From Betaproteobacteria bacterium (lineage in GTDB: Bacteria; Pseudomonadota; Gammaproteobacteria; Burkholderiales; Usitatibacteraceae), in NCBI GenBank assembly GCA_016791265.1, contig JAEUMY010000009.1, positions 57,925-121,924 of the forward strand: DNA of 64,000 nucleotides, written 5' to 3'. Below are positions 58,134-64,000 of the stretch, piece after piece. A model generated the notes under the pieces. It had not been told where the DNA came from and searched no databases. It saw only the letters and a program-made list of their open reading frames with translations. Position 1 is the stretch's first letter. Each line of letters starts with the position of its first letter. A program made the translations under genes and the position numbers.

Positions 58134-59467
58134 GGGCCGAGCCGCGGTACGCCGTCTACTTCGCCCCCGCGCCCGACTCGGCGCTGTGGCAACTCGGCTC
58201 CGCGTGGCTGGGTCGCGACGCGTGGCGGCACTGCGCCGTGCCCGCCCCGACGCTTGCGAATATTCGCGAAGACACGCTGCGCGCGTTCACGCAGCATCCG
58301 CGGCGCTACGGCTTTCATGCGACGTTGAAGGCGCCGTTTCATCTCGCCCAGCCGAGCGGGCTGAACGCGCTGCTCGCGGACGTGGAAGCGCTCGCCGCGC
58401 GCGAGGCCTGCTTCGCGCTGCCCGCGCTCAGGGTGGCGCAGGTGGATGACTTTCTCGCGCTCGTGCCCGCGCATGGCTGCCGGCGTCTCGCCGATCTTGA
58501 GCGCCGCTGCGTCATGCGCTTCGACGCGCATCGCCGACCGCTGGATGAGGCCGATCTGGCCCGCCGCCGCACGAAGCCACTCTCACCTCTGGAGGACGCC
58601 CTGCTGGAACGCTGGGGTTACCCGCACGTCCTGGATGCGTTCCGCCTGCACTTCACGCTGAGTGATTCGTTCGCCGGCGCCCATCCGCGTTTCGTCGATC
58701 AGGTGCGTGCCGAAGCGATGCGAATATTCGCAAGCGAACTGGATGCGCCGCGGCCGTTCGATGCGCTGTCGGTGTTCGCCGAAGCCCATGCCGGCGCGGA
58801 CTTTGAACTCATCGCGCGCATGCCGTTCGGCAAGTCGGGCCGGCTGGTGTATGTGATCGGCCCTTCGGGCGCGGGCAAGGACAGCGTCATCGCCTGGGCG
58901 CGCGATCACCTCAGCTTGCAGCGCGACATCGTGTTCGCGCGCCGCGTCATCACTCGACCTGCGGACGCCAGCGGCGAGCGGCACGAGGCGGTGTCGGACG
59001 CCGTGTTCACGCGGCTGCTCGCGCGCGACGCCTTCGCGATGCAATGGGCGGCGCACGATTGTCGCTACGCCATCCGGAAGGAAGCGTTGGCGCAGCGGCG
59101 GCTGGGCATGACGGTCGTGGTGAATGGTTCGCGTGAACACTTGCCGGTCGCGCGCGGCAAGTTTCCCGATCTGGAAGTGGTCCACATCACCGCAGCGCCC
59201 GAGGTGCTGGCCCATCGACTGCGCGAACGCGCGCGCGAAGACCAGTCGGCGATGGCGGGACGACTCGCGCGCGCCAACGCGTTCGCGACCCATGACGTGG
59301 ACCTCGAAATTCGCAACGACGGTCCGCTCGCCGAGGCGGGCCTGCGGCTGCTGCGCTGGTTGACCAGGCCAGCCGCGCCCGCGGATGTTGAAGAGGCCAA
59401 CCCGCCACCGCCGCCGGTCGCGTCAACCCAGCGGACCTCGCTCAGCGACGGTCTTCAGCAGTTCTGA
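58130..59467 (+). CDS. phnN: Fusion of DUF1045 phosphoesterase-like domain and PhnN ribose 1,5-bisphosphokinase
   Basis: 445 residues. The N-terminal part (1-235) has the two 2H-phosphoesterase-like motifs (YGFHATLKAPFHL and DAFRLHFTLSDSF) of phn-linked DUF1045 proteins. The C-terminal part (about 240-425) is a PhnN kinase with P-loop VIGPSGAGKDSVIAWA, then RVITRPADASGERHEAVSD and VVNGSRE. PhnN phosphorylates ribose 1,5-bisphosphate to PRPP. The two functions are usually separate genes. Overlaps phnF; convergent overlap of 13 bp with the next gene. Confidence 0.92.
   Translation: MRAEPRYAVYFAPAPDSALWQLGSAWLGRDAWRHCAVPAPTLANIREDTLRAFTQHPRRYGFHATLKAPFHLAQPSGLNALLADVEALAAREACFALPALRVAQVDDFLALVPAHGCRRLADLERRCVMRFDAHRRPLDEADLARRRTKPLSPLEDALLERWGYPHVLDAFRLHFTLSDSFAGAHPRFVDQVRAEAMRIFASELDAPRPFDALSVFAEAHAGADFELIARMPFGKSGRLVYVIGPSGAGKDSVIAWARDHLSLQRDIVFARRVITRPADASGERHEAVSDAVFTRLLARDAFAMQWAAHDCRYAIRKEALAQRRLGMTVVVNGSREHLPVARGKFPDLEVVHITAAPEVLAHRLRERAREDQSAMAGRLARANAFATHDVDLEIRNDGPLAEAGLRLLRWLTRPAAPADVEEANPPPPPVASTQRTSLSDGLQQF
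58256..58267. repeat. Iterated palindrome GCGAATATTCGC
   Basis: Exact copy in the DUF1045 part, read as ANIR. Confidence 0.85.
58720..58731. repeat. Iterated palindrome GCGAATATTCGC
   Basis: Exact copy in the DUF1045 part, read as RIFA. Confidence 0.85.
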
Positions 59468-60051
59468 TACTTCCAGTGCCGCGTCTTGCCCTCGGCCAGC
59501 CATTCAACGGCCTGGGCGATGCGTTTCACCCGCGTCTCCGCTCGTTTGGCCTCGATGATCCACTCGATGTAGTCGCGCTGGTGGGTGGGGCTGAATCCGT
59601 CAAAGGTCTTCGTGGCCGCCTTGTTCTTCTTCATCGCGGCGGCGAAGTCGTCAGGCAGGGTGAGCGTGGGGCGCGGATGCTTGCGGGTGGCCGATGTGGT
59701 CGCCGCGTTGCTGTCGATCAGCGCCATCGCGGCCTTCACCATCCTCGCGAATTCGGTCTTTGTCGGCAATTGCTTCACGTCGGTCAGCTTGCCGAACTGG
59801 CCCATCGCGTCGTGCTCGCTCGCCGTGCCACCAGCGACTTCCCGTCGCCAGAAGCCGAATGCCGCATGCTGCTTGAATGCGGCCATGCCGCAGAGGATTT
59901 TTCCCTTGTACTGGAACGACGGCATGCGCCACTTGATCGCCTCCTCCGCCTCGGGGCAGGCTTTGCGCACGCGCGCGCGGATTTCCGTGAGAATGGGCTG
60001 CGCGAAGGGTGCGGACTTGGCGATGTAAGCGTCGACCTTGGAGGCGGACAT
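59455..60051 (-). CDS. DUF1801 / YdeI-type (OmdA-like) protein
   Basis: 198 residues from MSASKVDAYIAKSAPFAQP. The N-terminal DUF1801 fold (EEAIKWRMPSFQYKGKILCG) is followed by the C-terminal helical OmdA/YdeI motif (FDGFSPTHQRDYIEWIIEAK, then RAETRVKRIAQAVEWLAEG). Small cytosolic proteins of unknown function. It lies 4 bp after the next gene on the same strand. Confidence 0.82.
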   Translation of the reverse strand: MSASKVDAYIAKSAPFAQPILTEIRARVRKACPEAEEAIKWRMPSFQYKGKILCGMAAFKQHAAFGFWRREVAGGTASEHDAMGQFGKLTDVKQLPTKTEFARMVKAAMALIDSNAATTSATRKHPRPTLTLPDDFAAAMKKNKAATKTFDGFSPTHQRDYIEWIIEAKRAETRVKRIAQAVEWLAEGKTRHWKYQNC

Positions 60052-60055
60052 GGCG

Positions 60056-60601
60056 TCAGTACTTGGCGTAGTCGTCGCGCGCGAACGCGGCCTTGAACGT
60101 GGCCTCGGTGACCGCACCCTTCTCGCCGTTGTCATAGTCCATCACGATCTTCCATTTGCCGCCTTCCTTTTTCAGGAAGTTGTGAAAGCGTGAGTAGTTT
60201 CTGGTCACCTTGCCCTTGGCATCCGTCATCACGAATTCGTAGATGCCGCGCTCGGACGCCGTGTCCTGATTGGCGATGCGCTCGGTGAAGCGGAACTGGA
60301 TGCTCACCTTGACGTTCTGCTTCTTCAGGCTGTCGAACATCTCGGCCATGTTGCGGGTGAAACCCTCGTAGGGGTCGACGAACTTCAAGTCGCCCATGAC
60401 TCTCAGCAGCGATTTGGAATGCAGCGCGATGTAGTCATTGGCCTTGCCTTCGGCAAAGGCCTTGCTGTAGGGAATCCAGACATCGGCGTCAATCGCCTTG
60501 AGTATCGCGGGATTGGCGGGCTGCGGTGTGGACGGCGGGCGCTGCGCGAATGCGGCCAGCGGAATCAGTAGGACGGCGACGGCGAATATTCGCTTCAGCA
60601 T
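60056..60601 (-). CDS. Secreted NTF2-like (SnoaL-like) protein
   Basis: 181 residues; signal peptide MLKRIFAVAVLLIPLAAFAQ. The rest resembles an NTF2/SnoaL cone fold (YSKAFAEGKANDYIALHSKS, KWKIVMDYDN). Function unknown. An exact palindrome copy forms RIFA within the signal peptide. Confidence 0.75.
   Translation of the reverse strand: MLKRIFAVAVLLIPLAAFAQRPPSTPQPANPAILKAIDADVWIPYSKAFAEGKANDYIALHSKSLLRVMGDLKFVDPYEGFTRNMAEMFDSLKKQNVKVSIQFRFTERIANQDTASERGIYEFVMTDAKGKVTRNYSRFHNFLKKEGGKWKIVMDYDNGEKGAVTEATFKAAFARDDYAKY
60582..60593. repeat. Iterated palindrome GCGAATATTCGC
   Basis: Exact copy at codons 4-7 of the NTF2-like gene (RIFA), inside the signal-peptide coding region. Confidence 0.85.
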
Positions 60602-60664
60602 GAGAGCTCCTAGTCAGGGAAAGCGGTTTGGTGTGCGCAAGCATAAGTCAATTGCGTGCAGGCT

Positions 60665-61195
60665 TCACGGCCCTAACGGATCTGTCGCCGCTTGACGAAA
60701 GCGGCGTGACAACAGGCTCACCTGTTCGGGCGACATCCGCGGCTCCAGCACCGCGTAGGCCCGGCTGGCCTCGTTCAGCGCCCAGGCGCGTTGGCTCGCC
60801 AGGCCGCCCAGCATCTCGAGAGACTTTCCCAGTGCGGGTGTATCGTCGCCCGTGCGCAGGCCAGCGGTCAGCCGGGCGACGCCGCGTCCCGCCTCGGCCG
60901 CGTCTCGCAGCGCGCGGGCGAAGCTGTCCCAATGGGCGACCTGCTCGGGCGTCAGCTTCAGGTCCACGCGGAGCGACGGCAACTCGCGCTCGAACGCCGA
61001 CAGCGGATCGGTGACCGCGATCACCGGCGGGCCGGGCCGCTGCCCCGTGTCACGGCGGGGCAGGTCCGCCATGCCGCCGGCTCGGGGACCGCGGCGGTCG
61101 CCGCCCCCTGGCGGCATTTGCGCGAATGCGACGCCACACAACACGATGAGGAAGACAGGCGGCAAGTGGCGGCGAAGCAGATGGATCGTGTTCAC
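60665..61195 (-). CDS. Periplasmic Spy/CpxP-like (LTxxQ motif) protein
   Basis: 176 residues; signal peptide ending CGVAFAQ, then a Gly/Arg/Pro-rich linker. RVDLKLTPEQVAHWDSFARA and LEPRMSPEQVSLLSRRFRQ are paired LTxxQ-like motifs of Spy/CpxP-type envelope-stress or metal-response proteins, predicted helical. Function inferred from family. Confidence 0.7.
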   Translation of the reverse strand: MNTIHLLRRHLPPVFLIVLCGVAFAQMPPGGGDRRGPRAGGMADLPRRDTGQRPGPPVIAVTDPLSAFERELPSLRVDLKLTPEQVAHWDSFARALRDAAEAGRGVARLTAGLRTGDDTPALGKSLEMLGGLASQRAWALNEASRAYAVLEPRMSPEQVSLLSRRFRQAATDPLGP

Positions 61196-61290
61196 GCGGA
61201 AGGTCTCCCGGAATCAGACTCGATGATGAATGCGCTGACCATGCCAACGGCGTAATGTAAGCGTCTTGCTTCAGCGCCCAGGAGAGCATC

Positions 61291-62748
61291 ATGGCCCACG
61301 ACCCCTATGGCTTGCGTCTGCCCATCAAGCTCGACACGACCAGCAATGGCGAATATTCGCCCCTGCCGCTGGAGCGCGAGCATCATCACGCCAACCACCT
61401 CGGACAGATTGCCGCCTCCGAAAATGCGAAGAAGCTGGGCCAGGACCGGCGTAGTTTCCTGGTCTCCGCCGCGGGTGCGGCCAGCACGTTGCTCGGCATG
61501 AACGCGGCCTACGCCGCAGCCGGCAAGACGGGCGGCTTCTACGACATCGACCGGACTGCCGCGCTCGACAATGCGCTGGCGCAGAAGTCGGTGGGCGGAA
61601 ACGAGTTCATTTTCGATGTGCAGGGGCACTTCGTGAACCCGACGGGCGCGTGGACCAAACTCCTGCCGCCCAATGCGCGACCGCTGCAAATGCCCAAGAC
61701 GCAAGCCTGCGGACCGACGAAGGGGCCGGGCCAGCTTGACTATCTCAACTGCATCGGCCAGGACGAATTCATCAAAGATGTGTTCATGGATTCGGACACG
61801 GACCTGATGGTGCTCTCCTTCGTCCCGTCCACCAAAGAGCGCGAGCCGCTCACCATCGAGGAGGCGTTCGCGACCTCGCGCATTGTCGAGAAGCTGAACG
61901 GCACGCACCGCCTCTACATCCACGGCCGGGTGAATCCGAATTCGCCGGGTGACCTTGAGGCCATGGACGAGATGGCCGCGAAATATCCCATCGCCGCGTG
62001 GAAGACCTACACCCAGTGGGGACCGGACGGCAAAGGCTTTTGGCTGGATGACGACATCGGCATCAAGTTCGTCGAGAAGGCGAAGAAGCTCGGCGTGAAG
62101 AACATCGCCATCCACAAGGGACTTGCATTTGGGCCGCGCTCCTATGAGCATTCGACCTGCGCCGATGTCGGTCGAATCGCCAAGCGCTTTCCCGACATGA
62201 ACTTCCTCATCTACCACTCCGGCCTGGTCGCGGACAAGGCGGAGGGCCCGTATGACGAAAAGCGCAGCGACGGCATCGACAGCCTCTGCACCAGCCTCAT
62301 CGCCAACGGCATCAAGCCAGGCGGCAATGTCTACGCAGAGCTCGGCTCCACCTGGCGCATCCTGATGCGCGACCCCGACTCGGCCGCGCATGCGCTCGGC
62401 AAGCTCTTCAAATTCTGCGGGCCGGACAACGTGGTCTGGGGCACCGATTCGATCTGGTACGGGTCACCGCAGGACCAGATCCAGGCCTTCCGAACGTTCC
62501 AGATTGCGGCGGCGCTGCGCGACAAGCACGGCTACTCGGAGATCACGCCGGCGCTGCGTGCCAAGGTGTTCGGGCTCAATGCGCTGAAGATCTATCCGGT
62601 GCCCAAGGACATCCTGGACAAGCATCTGAAGCGCGACAAAGTGGCGAAGGATCGTGAGAATTATCGTGAGCGGCCTGATCCGTCGTTCGTCACGTATGGC
62701 CCGAAAACCTGGCGAGAGTTGCTGAACCTGCAAAGTTGGGGCGGCTGA
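61291..62748 (+). CDS. Tat-exported amidohydrolase (amidohydrolase-2 family)
   Basis: 485 residues. A twin-arginine export signal RRSFLVSAAGAASTLLGM starts unusually deep (about residue 51) after a polar leader. The barrel has HFVNPTGAW, AIHKGLAFGPRS, FLIYHSGLV and VVWGTDSIWYGSP (likely metal ligands His, His, Asp). It resembles aminocarboxymuconate-semialdehyde decarboxylase-like amidohydrolases, but substrate is unknown. A palindrome copy encodes EYS before the signal. Confidence 0.8.
   Translation: MAHDPYGLRLPIKLDTTSNGEYSPLPLEREHHHANHLGQIAASENAKKLGQDRRSFLVSAAGAASTLLGMNAAYAAAGKTGGFYDIDRTAALDNALAQKSVGGNEFIFDVQGHFVNPTGAWTKLLPPNARPLQMPKTQACGPTKGPGQLDYLNCIGQDEFIKDVFMDSDTDLMVLSFVPSTKEREPLTIEEAFATSRIVEKLNGTHRLYIHGRVNPNSPGDLEAMDEMAAKYPIAAWKTYTQWGPDGKGFWLDDDIGIKFVEKAKKLGVKNIAIHKGLAFGPRSYEHSTCADVGRIAKRFPDMNFLIYHSGLVADKAEGPYDEKRSDGIDSLCTSLIANGIKPGGNVYAELGSTWRILMRDPDSAAHALGKLFKFCGPDNVVWGTDSIWYGSPQDQIQAFRTFQIAAALRDKHGYSEITPALRAKVFGLNALKIYPVPKDILDKHLKRDKVAKDRENYRERPDPSFVTYGPKTWRELLNLQSWGG
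61349..61360. repeat. Iterated palindrome GCGAATATTCGC
   Basis: Exact copy in the amidohydrolase gene (EYS); the last copy in the window. Confidence 0.85.
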
Positions 62749-62795
62749 TTTCGAGGCACAAAGAAGCCGGCGTCAACGCACCGCGTTTTCAATCG

Positions 62796-62834
62796 TTCGC
62801 GCGAGGACGGCAAGACCTCGCGCGAAAATTTTTT
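62796..62834 (+). terminator. Terminator of the amidohydrolase gene
   Basis: TTCGCGCGAGG, 9-base loop, CCTCGCGCGAA, then AATTTTTT. Strong rho-independent form. Confidence 0.93.
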
Positions 62835-62844
62835 GAGAAAAGTG

Positions 62845-62875
62845 TTGACGACTGCGCAAACTTCTTGGCATTCTA
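62845..62875 (+). promoter_or_regulatory. Strong-looking promoter before the small ORF and tRNA array
   Basis: TTGACG at 62845-62850 and an AT-rich -10 region around TGGCATTCT, 17-18 bp further on. It begins just after the preceding terminator. Confidence 0.55.
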
Positions 62876-62917
62876 AAAAAAGAAACACCCAAACCAATTT
62901 TTCAGGAACCCGACTCA

Positions 62918-63076
62918 ATGACTTTCAACACGACACATAACTGGACCTCCGCGGCACGGGCAAAAGCCCCGGCCATGGCCCTGTCCATTTGCGTCTTGTT
63001 CGGTCTTGAACAGCGCAAGGACTATGGCCTTGATCCGCAGAAACCGGGTTCCGAGTGGGAGAGTGTGAGCGCGTAG
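62918..63076 (+). CDS. 52-residue protein of unknown function
   Basis: It starts MTFNTTHNWTSAARAKAPAM and ends QKPGSEWESVSA. An AGGA ribosome site lies 6 bp before the ATG, the promoter at 62845 is upstream and a terminator follows at 63108. No family recognised; it looks soluble and basic then acidic. Position between a strong promoter and a tRNA array suggests a self-contained small gene. Confidence 0.55.
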   Translation: MTFNTTHNWTSAARAKAPAMALSICVLFGLEQRKDYGLDPQKPGSEWESVSA

Positions 63077-63107
63077 CGCCGACTCTCAGCAAAGCAGCAC
63101 CACCGAG

Positions 63108-63138
63108 AACCCGGATGTCGAAAGACTCCGGGTTTTTT
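63108..63138 (+). terminator. Terminator after the small ORF
   Basis: AACCCGGA, 11-base loop, TCCGGGTT, then further T residues. Confidence 0.88.
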
Positions 63139-63279
63139 GTTTGTGGCTCGCTGCAGGCGATCCTCAAATCCCTTCGGGACCGCCTGCGGCGTCCAGAAGA
63201 AGTCCCCCGGACTTCTCCTAGTGTTGTCTTTTTCAACCGTTTCACCCGCAACACCGCTGTCTCCATCGGGAAACAGCCC

Positions 63280-63293
63280 GCTCTTTAACAATT
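63280..63293 (+). promoter_or_regulatory. rRNA-type boxA antitermination element
   Basis: GCTCTTTAACAATT is identical to the boxA core of E. coli rRNA leaders. A small hairpin (CTGT...ACAG) just upstream could be boxB. It lies 160 bp before the first tRNA of the array. No rRNA is present between. Confidence 0.75.
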
Positions 63294-63453
63294 CGGGAAG
63301 TGTTTTTTTGATGACGAACAGGCAATCATCGCCAGCTGTGCGCGCGGCTCTCGATGACTGCCACTCGTCTGGTTCAACATTTGCACCGGCCGCGCAGCCG
63401 TTGCAGGTGTTGGTGCCTTCGCCGGATTTGTCCGGCGGAGGCGCCATGTTCGT

Positions 63454-63529
63454 GGGGGCATAGCTCAGACGGCAGAGCATCTGCTTTGCAAGCAGAGGGT
63501 CGTCGGTTCGAGGCCGGCTGCCTCCACCA
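63454..63529 (+). tRNA. tRNA-Ala(TGC)
   Basis: Acceptor GGGGGCA/TGCCTCC, D-stem GCTC/GAGC, anticodon stem TCTGC/GCAGA with loop TTTGCAA (anticodon TGC), T-arm GTCGG TTCGAGG CCGGC, and encoded CCA. It closely resembles tRNA-Ala of betaproteobacterial rRNA operons, but the D-loop differs. Confidence 0.95.
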
Positions 63530-63534
63530 TTTTT

Positions 63535-63609
63535 CTGTGTGTGGGAGATGGGATATCCGCGACGTTTGGGACGTCGACAATGCTGGTTCGACTCCAGCCG
63601 CACAGACCA
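63535..63609 (+). tRNA. tRNA-Pro(TGG)
   Basis: Acceptor CTGTGTG/CGCACAG, anticodon stem CGACG/CGTCG with loop TTTGGGA (anticodon TGG), T-arm GCTGG TTCGACT CCAGC, encoded CCA. C1-G72 and A73 are as in bacterial tRNA-Pro. The D-arm is weak (3 bp). Confidence 0.85.
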
Positions 63610-63624
63610 GATTTCCATCGGAAT

Positions 63625-63699
63625 GCATCGATAGTTCCAATGTAGAACGGCGGCCTGAAGAGCCGCGCGCTGGTGGTTCAAGTCCATCTCGATGCACCA
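63625..63699 (+). tRNA. tRNA-Phe(GAA)
   Basis: Acceptor GCATCGA/TCGATGC, D-stem GTTC/GAAC with a 7-base loop CAATGTA lacking the GG pair, anticodon stem GCGGC/GCCGC with loop CTGAAGA (anticodon GAA), T-arm GGTGG TTCAAGT CCATC, encoded CCA. The odd D-loop suggests a mobile-element type tRNA. Confidence 0.82.
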
Positions 63700-63701
63700 A
63701 C

Positions 63702-63773
63702 ACAAGTGTGGCCGAACGGCAAGGCACCGGACTGCAAATCCGGCTCTCGGTTGTTCAACTCCACCCACGTGTT
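63702..63773 (+). tRNA. tRNA-Cys(GCA)
   Basis: D-arm GCCGAACGGCAAGGC, anticodon stem CCGGA/TCCGG with loop CTGCAAA (anticodon GCA), T-loop TTCAACT. Discriminator T73 fits Cys. The acceptor has one A-G mismatch and the T-stem one mismatch, and CCC instead of CCA follows. Confidence 0.75.
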
Positions 63774-63787
63774 CCCAGCATTTCGTC

Positions 63788-63807
63788 ATTCCCGCATGAG
63801 CGGGAAT
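63788..63807. repeat. REP-like hairpin ATTCCCGC-ATGA-GCGGGAAT
   Basis: Perfect 8-bp stem preceded by TCGTC, like the dispersed ATTCCCGC...GCGGGAAT elements of many proteobacteria. A related diverged form (ATCCCGG...GCGGGAAT) lies near 57254-57274. Confidence 0.5.
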
Positions 63808-63924
63808 GGCACTCAATTCTCCCGACCGCGATTTTTGCTGCGCAGATGGTTGCAGCGACGAAAGAAGACCCCGGTCGGGGAAGAACCCGGTGAAGTCAGA
63901 TTGGAACCCCTCACCGGATGTCGT

Positions 63925-63950
63925 GCCGGGCAGGCGTTGGCCTGCCCGGC
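63925..63950. repeat. Perfect 11-bp inverted repeat
   Basis: GCCGGGCAGGC-GTTG-GCCTGCCCGGC. No T-run follows; possible RNA-processing or termination hairpin after the tRNA array. Confidence 0.6.
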
Positions 63951-64000
63951 GGCGACAGTCCAGTTGTTGTTGCATCGCTCCACGACCGTCGCTGATACGG

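Noticed and set aside
61192..62391. 399-codon minus-strand frame
   Set aside because: Antisense to the amidohydrolase gene.
63022..63975. 317-codon minus-strand frame over the tRNA array
   Set aside because: It runs antisense through four tRNAs, boxA and a terminator; such ORFs opposite tRNA genes are a common false call.

Overview
The window is high-GC DNA (by eye about two thirds G+C) that looks like a betaproteobacterial chromosome. GroEL and GroES read like the Burkholderiales type and sit behind a perfect CIRCE element. The tRNA-Ala(TGC) near the right end resembles those of betaproteobacterial rRNA operons, and most genes are ordinary chromosomal functions. I cannot place it more finely from sequence alone.

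Layout. 1-3.5 kb: end of an OmpA-like gene, then a minus-strand signalling set (STAS protein, metallo-beta-lactamase-fold hydrolase, CHASE2/PP2C phosphatase). 3.6-5.8 kb: groES-groEL. 6.1-12.7 kb: a low-oxygen/nitrogen-oxide block, with anaerobic ribonucleotide reductase (nrdD, a separate glycyl-radical piece, nrdG) divergent from nnrS, a Cys-rich small protein, a nitronate monooxygenase and a hemerythrin. 13.5-16.6 kb: bioA and dacB. 16.9-21.2 kb: a chromosomal integron with a dead integrase, attI and about six gene cassettes. 22.3-24.3 kb: an AidB-type acyl-CoA dehydrogenase and a YunG-like gene. 24.4-29.85 kb: a probable island (GntR regulator, ABC ATPase, permease, S9 peptidase) ending in a chimeric gene remnant. 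30-38.7 kb: EAL protein, MASE1 hybrid kinase, response regulator, SulP transporter, TPR protein. 38.8-46.1 kb: a 1074-residue modular secreted protein, a degenerate GGDEF protein, KefC/KefF and a cNMP-binding protein. 46.3-48.2 kb: a frameshifted small gene, a GhrA-like reductase and a VOC protein. 48.3-59.5 kb: a complete C-P lyase system (phnGHIJKLM, phnCDE, HD protein, PhnF, DUF1045-PhnN fusion), with two matching PhnF-type palindromes. 59.5-62.7 kb: small periplasmic and cytoplasmic proteins and a Tat-exported amidohydrolase. 62.8-64 kb: a strong promoter, a 52-residue ORF, a terminator, an rrn-type boxA and an array of four tRNAs (Ala, Pro, Phe, Cys).

The most unusual signal is a highly iterated 12-bp palindrome, GCGAATATTCGC. 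I count 27 exact copies and 5 copies with one changed outer base; about 0.002 would be expected by chance. It occurs inside genes in all three reading frames (as ANIR, RIFA or EYS) and between genes. It is missing from the interiors of the integron cassettes and the ABC/peptidase island. This resembles the HIP1 phenomenon of cyanobacteria but has a different sequence; no binding or modifying protein for it is evident in the window.
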